From Bacillota bacterium (GTDB taxonomy: Bacteria; Bacillota; Clostridia; Oscillospirales; Oscillospiraceae), in the NCBI GenBank assembly GCA_023402075.1, contig JAEXCS010000025.1, positions 19,018 to 83,017 of the forward strand: a stretch of DNA of 64,000 nucleotides, given 5' to 3'. How positions within the stretch are numbered: the stretch's first letter is position 1; every line of letters begins with the position of its first letter. Position numbers and translations under genes: made by a program. Below, one piece after another: positions 35,078 through 42,355 of the stretch. The notes beneath the pieces were generated by a model, which was not told the origin of the DNA, did no database searches, and saw only the letters and a list, made by a program, of their open reading frames with translations.

Positions 35078-36231
35078 CGTGTTCCTCTCCGGGACTTCAG
35101 GTACAGCGCGTTCAGCTTCTCCAGAGCGCCCTTGATATCAGTCCCCGTTTTCATGTATTCCCGCACAATGAATCCGCCCTGATCCTGCAAATCCATGTAC
35201 CCGTTGTATCTTGGCCGAATAGAACAATGCTCCATCGTATCGATGGTATCTTCAAAAAAGCCGTTGGATCGCTCGTTCACCCACCGGTCTTCCCATGCGG
35301 TTTTATGACCGGGCTGTCCGCCCGCGTCAAAAAAGATTGTTTTCTGAATTTCCTCCGAAGCCACGTATTGGCAGAAATTCGCAATTTCCTTTCGGTTTTT
35401 CGCATTGGCGGAAACCGCCAACCCCGTTCCTCCCAGTGTGCTTTTCAGCATTGTGCCGTGATAGGACACCACGTTTGCCGCTTTCAGCACCCGTTCGCCG
35501 TAGCCCGGACGAAAATAATTCGCATAGCCGAAAATGAAAGGACTGTACAGGTAGTGGCTGTCCTCCCTGCTCATCTCCTCGTAGACCTGAATCGGATTCA
35601 TTTCAAAAAGTGACGGATCGCACAGCGCCGCCAGCTCCCGTTGGCGCTCCAGCGCCTCTACCCCTACGGCATAGGGAACCAGCTCTTCCTCTGCGTACAA
35701 ATTCTCATCCCCACCGGCAATCGTGGCGCACAGGGCGAAGAAATCCAGAATCGTATATACCGGGCCGCCTGCAAAGATGACGCCCCGCCCCTTGGCAAGG
35801 GAGAGCACGTCCTCCCAAGTCTTTGGTAGTCTCTCCCCGGCTTTTTCCAGCAGATCCTGCCGATACACCGCCACCGGAGCGGCACCGTCAATCGGCAGTG
35901 CAATTTGCTGGCCTTGCATGGTATAGCTGCGATAGGACGGGCCAATGCTGTTTCTCTTCTGATCTTCCAAAAAATCCGCGGGAAGCAGCTCATTCAGAGG
36001 AATGAGTATTTGGGAGGCTACCGCCCGTCCCGTCCACGGATGATCCAGCACCAGCATATCGTACCGCTGTGCCAGCTCCTCAATCGACTGGCTTTCAAAA
36101 TTGGCCAGCGACCGCTTTTCCCATGTAATCCGAATCTCCGGATGAAGCTCCTCATAGCGCTGTGAAACCGCAACCATGGGAGGGTAACCCCGACTGTGGG
36201 ACCACGTCATCCCTGTCAAATGAATAGGCAC
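35074..36231 (-). CDS. Family 1 solute-binding-fold protein without signal peptide
   Basis: About 385 residues of the maltose/putrescine type binding fold: RYEELHPEIRITWEKRS, YDMLVLDHPWTG, ALPIDGAAPVAVYRQDLLEKAG, LPKTWEDVLSLAKG, and NAKNRKEIANFCQYVAS. Family members normally are exported lipoproteins, but here there is no signal peptide or lipobox. I chose GTG at 36231 because GGAGG lies eight bases before it; the ATG five codons earlier has no binding site. It overlaps the CoA-transferase by four bases. It is probably cytoplasmic and may bind an acid or CoA-thioester, or act as an enzyme accessory. This is inference. Confidence 0.75.
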   Translation of the reverse strand: MPIHLTGMTWSHSRGYPPMVAVSQRYEELHPEIRITWEKRSLANFESQSIEELAQRYDMLVLDHPWTGRAVASQILIPLNELLPADFLEDQKRNSIGPSYRSYTMQGQQIALPIDGAAPVAVYRQDLLEKAGERLPKTWEDVLSLAKGRGVIFAGGPVYTILDFFALCATIAGGDENLYAEEELVPYAVGVEALERQRELAALCDPSLFEMNPIQVYEEMSREDSHYLYSPFIFGYANYFRPGYGERVLKAANVVSYHGTMLKSTLGGTGLAVSANAKNRKEIANFCQYVASEEIQKTIFFDAGGQPGHKTAWEDRWVNERSNGFFEDTIDTMEHCSIRPRYNGYMDLQDQGGFIVREYMKTGTDIKGALEKLNALYLKSRRGTR

Positions 36232-36273
36232 TGTTATTTCCTCCATACCAAAAATAGTTGGTCTTTGTTATTC

Positions 36274-36284
36274 TGGTAGTACCA
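36274..36284 (-). promoter_or_regulatory. FadR-subfamily operator
   Basis: TGGTAGTACCA is a perfect palindrome that matches the GntR/FadR-subfamily consensus TNGTNNNACNA at every fixed base. It lies just after the start site of the minus-strand promoter, 43 bases before the GTG start, where bound protein would block transcription. Confidence 0.75.
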
Positions 36285-36296
36285 CGTTCCAAAAGT

Positions 36297-36325
36297 AATG
36301 TATCATTTGATTGATTGCATGTCAA
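36297..36325 (-). promoter_or_regulatory. Promoter of the CoA-transferase/TRAP operon
   Basis: On the minus strand TTGACA (complement at 36320-36325) is followed after 17 bases by TACATT (36297-36302), with TG one base upstream as an extended -10. Confidence 0.75.
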
Positions 36326-36406
36326 TATATCAGAATATATTTGTGCGTTTCAACAAAACTTGTCTTAATTTTTGAACAAATTATCAATTTTCTTTTTTGG
36401 AACTGT

Positions 36407-36435
36407 TTGACAAAAATACGCAGTATGATATACTG
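36407..36435 (+). promoter_or_regulatory. Promoter and inverted repeat of the FadR-type regulator
   Basis: TTGACA (36407-36412) and TATACT (36429-36434) are 16 bases apart. The perfect inverted repeat CAGTAT-GAT-ATACTG (36421-36435) covers the -10 box and may be an autoregulatory site, though it does not fit the FadR consensus as well as the site at 36274. Confidence 0.65.
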
Positions 36436-36471
36436 ATTGAGAAATCAGGACATGGATATAGGGGTAATTGT

Positions 36472-37179
36472 ATGAGCGTACAGTTTGAATCCTTAAATAA
36501 GGTTACTTTAACCGAACAGGTCATGCAGCAGCTTGCGGCTAAAATAATCAGTGGAGAGCTGAAGCCCGGCGAAAAGCTTCCTCCGGAGAGAGAGCTGTCT
36601 CAAATGCTGGAGGTTTCACGAAGCCGCATCCGGGAAGCCCTGCGGGCGTTGTCTCTTATCGGCTTTGTCACCATCAAGCCGGGCGGCGGCACCTTTGTGG
36701 GCAATCAGATTGACGAAATGCCGGAGGAGACAATTGTCTGGCTTTTCCGTCAGAAGGTCAGCAATTACCATGAGGTCTACGAAGCCCGCCGCCTGATTGA
36801 AACCGCCGTTTATCTTGCGTGCTTTGAGCGGAAAACAGAGGAGATCGTCATCAATATCCGCAAGCGGGTCACTCTGCTGGCGCAGGCTTACGCGGACGAC
36901 TGCACGCCGGAGAAGTTTAACGCGCTTCTGGAAGGGCTGGACATTTATGTGGCTCAAAACTGCGGAAACGACGTGTTTTATAAGCTGATGCAGACCATCA
37001 TTCTGCTGCGCCGGGAGGCGGCCCTGAAAATTTTGGAATCCCCTTACGAGCGAAAGAGTTCCGTTGAAAAACGGAGTCTGGTGGCGCTGGAATTTGAACG
37101 GGGCGACTGTAAGGCAGTCACCAAAGCAATTAGCGCCTTTTTTGACGCCTCTGTGAAGGATTTTACGTTCAGCTCATAA
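36472..37179 (+). CDS. GntR-family regulator, FadR subfamily
   Basis: 235 residues. The N-terminal winged helix reads LPPERELSQMLEVSRSRIREALRAL with the wing IKPGGGTFVG. The rest is an all-helical FCD-type sensor domain (YEARRLIETAVYLACFERK, which holds likely ligand residues). FadR-subfamily regulators respond to carboxylic acids or acyl-CoA, which fits the divergent TRAP/CoA-transferase operon. ATG 36472 follows AGGGG by nine bases; the frame upstream is longer but crosses the promoter. It has its own promoter and is ended by a long shared hairpin. Confidence 0.88.
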   Translation: MSVQFESLNKVTLTEQVMQQLAAKIISGELKPGEKLPPERELSQMLEVSRSRIREALRALSLIGFVTIKPGGGTFVGNQIDEMPEETIVWLFRQKVSNYHEVYEARRLIETAVYLACFERKTEEIVINIRKRVTLLAQAYADDCTPEKFNALLEGLDIYVAQNCGNDVFYKLMQTIILLRREAALKILESPYERKSSVEKRSLVALEFERGDCKAVTKAISAFFDASVKDFTFSS

Positions 37180-37234
37180 TGCCCAGCTCGCCAATGCAGA
37201 AACGAACCGGGGCAAAAAAATATCCGGCCACAAT

Positions 37235-37295
37235 AAAATGACCTTTCGATTCCGTACAGTCCCTTTGGGACGTTTTGGAACCGAAAGGTCATTTT
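37235..37295. terminator. Bidirectional terminator between the GntR and pirin genes
   Basis: Arms AAAATGACCTTTCG and CGAAAGGTCATTTT enclose an inner stem-loop with GTCCCTTTGGGAC. A and T runs flank both sides, so it can stop transcripts from either direction. Confidence 0.85.
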
Positions 37296-37412
37296 GCTTC
37301 TTTAGAAAAAGTTGCCGCACAGCCGGTCCGGACGGCGGAAAGAAATCATCGTGCCATACCACGGTATGCCGGGGCATATGCCCCTATTCCGTCCGGCATG
37401 TCGTTCTCCTTT

Positions 37413-38252
37413 TCAGTATGCAATCTCTTTTTGCAGGAAGGTTCCCCGATCCAGATCGTCAAACGCCTTTTGCAATTCGGCCTTGGTATTCATGACAATC
37501 GGGCCGCCCCAGGCCACAGGCTCATCCAGCAGCTTGGAGCTGATAAAGAGAACCTGTGCGTTTTCAGCGCCCGCCTTGATCTCAATATGACTCCCCGCCG
37601 AAAGCTTTGCCGCTGTTTTTTCACGAACCGGCTCGCCGCCCACAATTGCGTCGCCCAGCAGCGTGAACACCAGCACAGAACGATCCTCCTCCGTATTGAT
37701 TACCACGGAGCCGCCTGCATTCAAATGAATATCATAATAATCCAGAGGAAGATATTTGCCGGCATAGCCCTTTCTGCCTTCAAATTCCCCGGCAAGCAGC
37801 CTTAGCTTTCCGTTTTCCAGCGCAATTTCTTCAATTTCCGCATTTTTGACACTGTGGTAGGCTGGCGCAACCATCTTGTCCTTTGCCGGAAGATTCAGCC
37901 AGAGCTGCACACCCAGCATTCTTTCCGACGCGGGCAGCATTTCCTCGTGCAGAATTCCCGAGCCTGCCGTCATCCACTGGACCTCTCCGTCCCCGATGGT
38001 ATCCGTGTTGCCCAGACTGTCCCTGTGGGTCATTTGTCCGCGATACACATAGCTGATGGTTTCGATGCCTCTGTGGGGATGCATGGGGAACCCTGCGGTA
38101 TACTCATCCGGGTTTATACTGTCAAAGGAGTCGAGCATCAAAATCGGGTCATATTGCTGAACAGTCCCATGGCCCAAAACGCGAACAAGGCTTACTCCGG
38201 CTCCGTCCTTGGTCCGGAATCCCTGCACCTGCTGCTGAACTTTTCTTTCCAT
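37413..38252 (-). CDS. Pirin family protein
   Basis: 279 residues, a double-cupin pirin. The N-terminal cupin holds the metal site FPMHPHRGIETISYVYRG and WMTAGSGILHEEM (His, His, His, Glu ligands). Some bacterial pirins are quercetinases; others act on redox regulation or bind regulators. The second cupin (about residues 160-260) is shorter of motifs. No operon partner is present: it stands alone between a terminator and a 460-base gap. Which pirin role applies cannot be told from sequence. Confidence 0.9.
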   Translation of the reverse strand: MERKVQQQVQGFRTKDGAGVSLVRVLGHGTVQQYDPILMLDSFDSINPDEYTAGFPMHPHRGIETISYVYRGQMTHRDSLGNTDTIGDGEVQWMTAGSGILHEEMLPASERMLGVQLWLNLPAKDKMVAPAYHSVKNAEIEEIALENGKLRLLAGEFEGRKGYAGKYLPLDYYDIHLNAGGSVVINTEEDRSVLVFTLLGDAIVGGEPVREKTAAKLSAGSHIEIKAGAENAQVLFISSKLLDEPVAWGGPIVMNTKAELQKAFDDLDRGTFLQKEIAY

Positions 38253-38640
38253 ATACTTTTCCTCCTGTGTAAATAAATCGGGCTTCTTTGCCTTTGGTGC
38301 GTTTTCCGTGCGGGGGTGAGGTAACTCGCCCCCGATTCTTCACTTTCAAGGGCATTTCGTCTCTGTTTTAATAATACCACATATTTTTTCACAAAAAAAG
38401 TCTTACTTCTCCCGATGAGATAGCAGCGTTCCTGCGCAGCCCTGCTTCTTTTCCTCTTGCCAGACCCATGGATTCAGCGATTGCCCTTTATCACATTCAG
38501 ATACTCTGTCAAAGCGTCCTCCCCCGCTCCCATAGATGCCCGCCCCACAGTTTTAAAATCATGCAACAGCCTTTTTGCCTGTCCGGCACAATTTTTATTT
38601 AAAAACGTCCCATTTTTTGGCGTTATTTTAAAACATTGTA
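38253..38640. other. Intergenic region upstream of pirin and the zinc-ribbon gene
   Basis: No gene is seen. It contains a hairpin with arms CGGGGGTGAG and CTCGCCCCCG (38311-38334), which falls in the pirin 5' leader, and AT-rich promoter-like sequence. Several short open frames have no ribosome binding sites. Confidence 0.5.
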
Positions 38641-38669
38641 TTGACTTATTGCCTACATAGGCGTATGCT
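38641..38669 (+). promoter_or_regulatory. Promoter of the zinc-ribbon gene
   Basis: TTGACT (38641-38646) is followed after 17 bases by TATGCT (38664-38669), 45 bases before the ATG. Confidence 0.65.
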
Positions 38670-38714
38670 AAGCATGTCGCCGAATAGGGCGAACTAATTT
38701 AAAAGAGGTATCTC

Positions 38715-38987
38715 ATGTTTCAAGACAAAACTATCGTTTGCAAGGATTGTGGCCAGGAGTTCACTTTTACCGCCAGAGAGCAGGAGTTCTTTGCGGAGAA
38801 GGGCTTCACCAATGAACCCCAGCGCTGCAAGTCATGCCGTGATGCCCGCAAGGGGAACGTTCGGGGCGGCGGTGGCGCTCGTCAGATGTTCGACGCCATC
38901 TGTTCCGAATGCGGCAAGCCCTGCAAAGTCCCCTTCGAGCCCCGGGGAGATCGCCCCATCTATTGCAGCGATTGTTTCCGCAGATAA
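38715..38987 (+). CDS. Small two-zinc-ribbon protein
   Basis: 90 residues with two zinc ribbons. The first is IVCKDCGQEFTFTAREQEFFAEKG then RCKSCRDARKG, which matches the family called probable zinc-ribbon domain (zf-trcl type). The second is AICSECGKPCKVPFEPRG then IYCSDCFRR. A Gly/Arg-rich linker (NVRGGGGARQ) lies between. Homologues are common in Clostridia and cyanobacteria, with no proven role; RNA binding is plausible because of the RGG-like linker. AGAGGT lies before the ATG. A strong terminator follows. Confidence 0.88.
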   Translation: MFQDKTIVCKDCGQEFTFTAREQEFFAEKGFTNEPQRCKSCRDARKGNVRGGGGARQMFDAICSECGKPCKVPFEPRGDRPIYCSDCFRR

Positions 38988-38997
38988 GCATTGCGCC

Positions 38998-39024
38998 AAG
39001 GCGCCTCTTCGGAGGCGCCTTTTC
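38998..39024 (+). terminator. Terminator of the zinc-ribbon gene
   Basis: AAGGCGCCTC and GAGGCGCCTT form a perfect 10-base-pair stem with a TTCG tetraloop, followed by TTT. Confidence 0.9.
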
Positions 39025-39175
39025 TATTGCCATCGTGCCGTTTTATATTGCTTTCCACGGCGGACTACCGCAATTATTTGTGGTGCGTTTTCCCAAAATG
39101 TGGTTATCATATTAAAAGCTTTTATTTCGGCTTTCGTAAACCAATCTTGCAAAAATGCGTGGGAGGGGTTTGTTT

Positions 39176-39625
39176 ATGGGATGGTTTTATAGCAGGCTGT
39201 ATATCGTCTTGCAGGCGCACAGTGCCGCTGTGCTGGCTGGGTACTTCATCGGCGGGCTTATTTTTGGGCTTGCCTGCCGGGCAATCGTAAAAAGCAAAGG
39301 CTATCCGGAAGACTCGTGTAACAGAAATACAATCGGCGGATTTTTTCTTTGGTGGATATGGCTTATCGTCTGCACCTGTAAGCACAGGGGAAGGCCCATC
39401 CGATATTCGGGTGCTGATGTCGTAACGCTTTCCGGCACGTCTGATGCGCGCTTCTGGGTCTTGCTTCTGTCCGGTGGAGCAATATTGCTCATTGGCTGCG
39501 CTTTGCTTTTTAAAACCTGGTGGGGCCTTACCGTGGCGATAGCAGGTCTTGCATGGTGGATTGTAATGTACGTAACCACAGGGGGAAAACAACCGAAAGC
39601 TCCCGCTCAGAAGGAAATTAATTAA
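39176..39625 (+). CDS. Small membrane protein of unknown function
   Basis: 149 residues with about four membrane segments (about 14-36, 55-72, 95-112 and 117-135). The first helix pair resembles glycine-rich small integral proteins (GGLIFGLACRAIVKSKGYPED). Two short polar loops carry Cys residues (SCNRN, VCTCKHRG). ATG 39176 is chosen since GGAGGGG lies six to seven bases before it. I do not recognise a named family. It lies directly before a decayed acetyltransferase gene. Confidence 0.65.
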   Translation: MGWFYSRLYIVLQAHSAAVLAGYFIGGLIFGLACRAIVKSKGYPEDSCNRNTIGGFFLWWIWLIVCTCKHRGRPIRYSGADVVTLSGTSDARFWVLLLSGGAILLIGCALLFKTWWGLTVAIAGLAWWIVMYVTTGGKQPKAPAQKEIN

Positions 39626-39905
39626 ATAACAGAACGTGAAAAGCTTGAAAAAGGGATTCGGTGCAATGCCAATAACGATGCGGAGCTTCTGGAGAAAAGG
39701 CAAAAAGCCGAGGAGCTGTGCTTGATTTTAATAATACCCGCCCAAAAGATGCAGAGAAAAAGGAAGCATTTTTAAAACAGCTTTTACCCAATATCGGCTC
39801 ACATTGCTTTATTAATCCCAATTGTGGCATGTACACCGCAATTCACCCTATGGTTGCCGAAGAGAAAAACCGTGGTCTGGAAATATTCAAGCCCATCACC
39901 ATTTC
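39626..39905 (+). pseudogene. Decayed maltose/galactoside O-acetyltransferase gene
   Basis: Translation gives pieces in the order of Maa/LacA-type enzymes. Frame 1 from 39626 reads ITEREKLEKGIRCNANNDAEL (start codon now ATA). A frameshift near 39720 continues LDFNNTRPKDAEKKEAFLKQL, then GSHCFI joined directly to NPNCGMYTAIHP, and ends FKPITI before unrelated sequence. Compared with the family, about 35 residues are missing between the GSHCFI and NPNCG blocks, and the whole left-handed helix after the PITI block is absent. The lost start, frameshift and two deletions make it dead. Confidence 0.8.
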
Positions 39906-39921
39906 TACCTTATCCCCTGCC

Positions 39922-39962
39922 TTGACAATGAAAATAAGCCATGATAATATTTGTATGTACAA
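39922..39962 (+). promoter_or_regulatory. Promoter and operator of the marR-nitroreductase operon
   Basis: TTGACA (39922-39927) and TAATAT (39945-39950) are 17 bases apart. Directly after the -10 lies the palindrome TTGTA-TG-TACAA (39951-39962), a likely site for the MarR protein encoded next. Confidence 0.75.
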
Positions 39963-39976
39963 GCAAAAGAGGTGAT

Positions 39977-40447
39977 ATGTTGGACAGGAACTTGGACGCA
40001 GAACAGCAGGAATGCAGGCTGGATGGCTGCCTATTTTTTTCCGCCACAAAGCTGGCACGGGAATTGGGTAAGCTGGCTGAGGATGCGTTTTTGAAAACAG
40101 GGCTTTCACCGAGCCATGCGCTGCTGTTGTATATAGTCAACCTTCGGGGCGGTATACACCAGAAAGAAATTGGTGAAATGCTGCATTTAACCCCATCCAC
40201 AATTACGCGGCTGATTGAAAAGCTGGAGAGAAAAGAATGCATTTCGAAAAACATCGAAGGGAAAAATGTTTATCTCGGCACAACGCCCGAAGGGTTAGCC
40301 TTACAGGATGAAATCGTGGCATCATGGGATCGGCTTAATCATGGATTCCTGGATATCCTAACGGAAAAAGAAGCTTCCAGCTTTGTTGAAATCAGTAATA
40401 AGCTGCTGAAGGCGCTGGATACCCGGAAGAACGAATTTAAAAAATAG
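39977..40447 (+). CDS. MarR-family transcriptional regulator
   Basis: 156 residues with the MarR winged helix: GLSPSHALLLYIVNLRGGIHQKEIGEMLHLTPSTITRLIEKLE and the wing NIEGKNVYLGTTPEG. It has an N-terminal pair of Cys (ECRLDGC) which might sense oxidants. ATG 39977 follows AGAGGTGAT. It probably represses its own operon (nitroreductases and a monooxygenase) through the palindrome in its promoter. Oxidised quinones or electrophiles are likely signals in this family; that is inference. Confidence 0.88.
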   Translation: MLDRNLDAEQQECRLDGCLFFSATKLARELGKLAEDAFLKTGLSPSHALLLYIVNLRGGIHQKEIGEMLHLTPSTITRLIEKLERKECISKNIEGKNVYLGTTPEGLALQDEIVASWDRLNHGFLDILTEKEASSFVEISNKLLKALDTRKNEFKK

Positions 40448-40464
40448 TGCAGGAGGTCATAACT

Positions 40465-40968
40465 ATGAAAGAAATTTTCAACCGCAGAAGCATTCGCAAG
40501 TTTAAAGATCAGGCCGTTGAGCCTGAAAAGGTTGACAAACTGCTTCGGGCCGCTATGCAGGCGCCGTCGGCAGCCAATCAGCAGCCCTGGGAATTTATCG
40601 TGGTGCAGGATAAAGAGAAGCTGGCAAAGGTTGCCGGGGCCTCGGCCTACGCAAAGCCTGTTGCAAGCTGTGGCGTTGCCTTTGTCTTGCTTGCGGACGA
40701 ACGTGTGATGAAAGTACCCACGGCCTGGCAGCAGGATATGGGTGCATGCGCTGAAAATTTACTGCTGGAGGCCGTTCATTTAGACCTGGGCGGCGTTTGG
40801 TTGGGAGTCTCCGTCTCGGAAGAAACATCGAACAACGTAAGCAGCCTGTTTGACCTTCCCGACAACATCAAGCCCTATGCCCTGATCGCCGTAGGCTATC
40901 CGGAGGATCAGAAAAACGAGTTTGTGGACCGGTATAATGCAGCCAAGGTGCACCACGAAAAATGGTAA
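40465..40968 (+). CDS. Nitroreductase family FMN oxidoreductase
   Basis: 167 residues with the nitroreductase fold. The FMN-binding N-terminus is NRRSIRKFKDQAVEPEK, then MQAPSAANQQPWEFIVV, and the C-terminal GGVWLGVSVSEE and LIAVGYPED. It uses NAD(P)H and FMN to reduce nitro compounds or quinones. ATG 40465 follows AGGAGG. It is second in the MarR operon, 17 bases after the regulator. Confidence 0.92.
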   Translation: MKEIFNRRSIRKFKDQAVEPEKVDKLLRAAMQAPSAANQQPWEFIVVQDKEKLAKVAGASAYAKPVASCGVAFVLLADERVMKVPTAWQQDMGACAENLLLEAVHLDLGGVWLGVSVSEETSNNVSSLFDLPDNIKPYALIAVGYPEDQKNEFVDRYNAAKVHHEKW

Positions 40969-40987
40969 GCGGCAAGGAGGAAAAACG

Positions 40988-41278
40988 ATGCTTAAAATTG
41001 TTGCCAAAAATTATATCAAGGCGGAAAAGGTAGATGAATTTATTGCACTGGCCAAGCAGCTGGTGCTGGACACCAGAGCAAACGACGCCGGGTGCATCCG
41101 GTATGAGCTGGTGCAGGATATGAAGAACCCGCAGCTGCTGACCATACTGGAGGAATGGGCGGATCAGGAATCCCTTGACAAACATATGGCAGCGGAGCAT
41201 TTCAAAAAAGCAGTTCCCGCCTTCCCTGCATTAGCGGAAAAACCCGGCGAGATGAACCTCTATAAAACATTGATCTGA
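40988..41278 (+). CDS. Antibiotic biosynthesis monooxygenase (ABM) domain protein, YgiN-like
   Basis: 96 residues, the ABM dimeric ferredoxin-like fold (LKIVAKNYIKAEKVDEFIALAKQL, then CIRYELVQDMKNPQLLTILEEWADQESLDKHMAAEHFKK). YgiN-like members act as quinol monooxygenases or detoxify small quinones. AGGAGG precedes ATG 40988 by about 8 bases. It sits between two nitroreductases, which supports a quinone redox role. Confidence 0.88.
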   Translation: MLKIVAKNYIKAEKVDEFIALAKQLVLDTRANDAGCIRYELVQDMKNPQLLTILEEWADQESLDKHMAAEHFKKAVPAFPALAEKPGEMNLYKTLI

Positions 41279-41298
41279 CAAAGGGAGCTTCAAAGCAT

Positions 41299-42138
41299 AT
41301 GACTTTTGACTTCTCCGTTGAACAGGTGGTTCGAACCCGCAAGAGTATCCGGACCTACGAAGACCGCAGCCTTGCACAAAAGGAAAAGGAGCAGCTTCAG
41401 GTCTTTATGGCACAGCTGTCCAATCCTTTTTCGGTGGAGGTTTTCTTTCGCCTGCTGGAAGCTTCCACCTCAGCCGGTGGCGAAAAACTGGGAACCTATG
41501 GGGTCATCAAGGGCGCCAGAGAGTTTATCGGTGCCTCGGTAAAGGACGGCGAGCTGTCTCTCGAGGCGCTTGGCTACTCCTTTGAAAAGCTGGTTTTATA
41601 CGCAACCTCCCTTGGGCTTGGCACCTGCTGGCTGGGCGGGACCTTCAACCGCAGCGGCTTTGCCGCCGCCATGAACTTAAATGCAGGGGAGCTTTTTCCC
41701 TGCATCTCCCCCGTTGGATATCCCAAGGGCAAACAGCGCACCATGGAATCTCTGATCCGATGGGCGGGGAAATCAGATCAGCGCAAGGAATGGAACGAGC
41801 TGTTTTTTAATCAGACGTTCTCTAAACCTCTGTCCCAATCCGAGGCAGGAGACTTTGCTTTTCCGCTGGAAATGGTGCGGCTTGCCCCCTCGGCTGTCAA
41901 TAAGCAGCCTTGGCGGATTGTACAGGATCACGGCAGCTATCATTTTTACAAAACAACGGCGCTGAAAAACGAAGCCGGAAAAATTGACATCCAGCGGGTC
42001 GATCTGGGGATCGCCGCCTGCCATTTTCACATGGCCGCCTTGGAAAAAGGCTTGGTGGGCAAATTTGAAAAGCTGAAAACTCCCCAAACGCATAGCGCGG
42101 AAGGTATACAGTATGTTTTCTCCTGGGTCACAAAGTAA
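41299..42138 (+). CDS. Putative nitroreductase of the TM1586 type (duplicated fold)
   Basis: 279 residues. It begins VEQVVRTRKSIRTYEDRSL, and has GTCWLGGTFNRSGF and the second half MVRLAPSAVNKQPWRIVQD. The architecture matches the TM1586-like nitroreductase family, in which two half domains form a pseudodimer in one chain. It is the last gene of the MarR operon. Its substrate is unknown. The region after it has two strong hairpins. Confidence 0.85.
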   Translation: MTFDFSVEQVVRTRKSIRTYEDRSLAQKEKEQLQVFMAQLSNPFSVEVFFRLLEASTSAGGEKLGTYGVIKGAREFIGASVKDGELSLEALGYSFEKLVLYATSLGLGTCWLGGTFNRSGFAAAMNLNAGELFPCISPVGYPKGKQRTMESLIRWAGKSDQRKEWNELFFNQTFSKPLSQSEAGDFAFPLEMVRLAPSAVNKQPWRIVQDHGSYHFYKTTALKNEAGKIDIQRVDLGIAACHFHMAALEKGLVGKFEKLKTPQTHSAEGIQYVFSWVTK

Positions 42139-42199
42139 AGAGCCATCATTGACTTATAGAAGACGCTTTGCAATGCTTTCAGGTCTTTCACAAAAAAAC

Positions 42200-42293
42200 G
42201 TCAGCAGTTTTGAAATGAACTGCTGACAACAAAATGGGCTGCTGACAACAAAATGGGCTGCATGTTTCCACATAGAAACATGCAGCCCATTTT
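42200..42293 (+). terminator. Double hairpin with a 19-bp tandem repeat, end of the MarR operon
   Basis: The first hairpin has arms GTCAGCAGTT and AACTGCTGAC (42200-42227). The second has a 19-base-pair stem starting AAAATGGGCTGC (42250-42293) and ending in TTTT. Between them the unit GCTGACAACAAAATGGGCT is repeated twice in tandem (42222-42259), so the second stem partly comes from a local duplication. Confidence 0.8.
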
Positions 42294-42355
42294 GCTGTTA
42301 AAAATTCCGCTAAGTAGTTGTCAACTTTAATGTTCGCTTTTCAAGAAATTTGTTT

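Noticed and set aside
42200..42293. Repeats here and at 59701-59751 as a CRISPR array
   Set aside because: The repeats are tandem without spacers and only two copies or so. No cas genes are present in the window.
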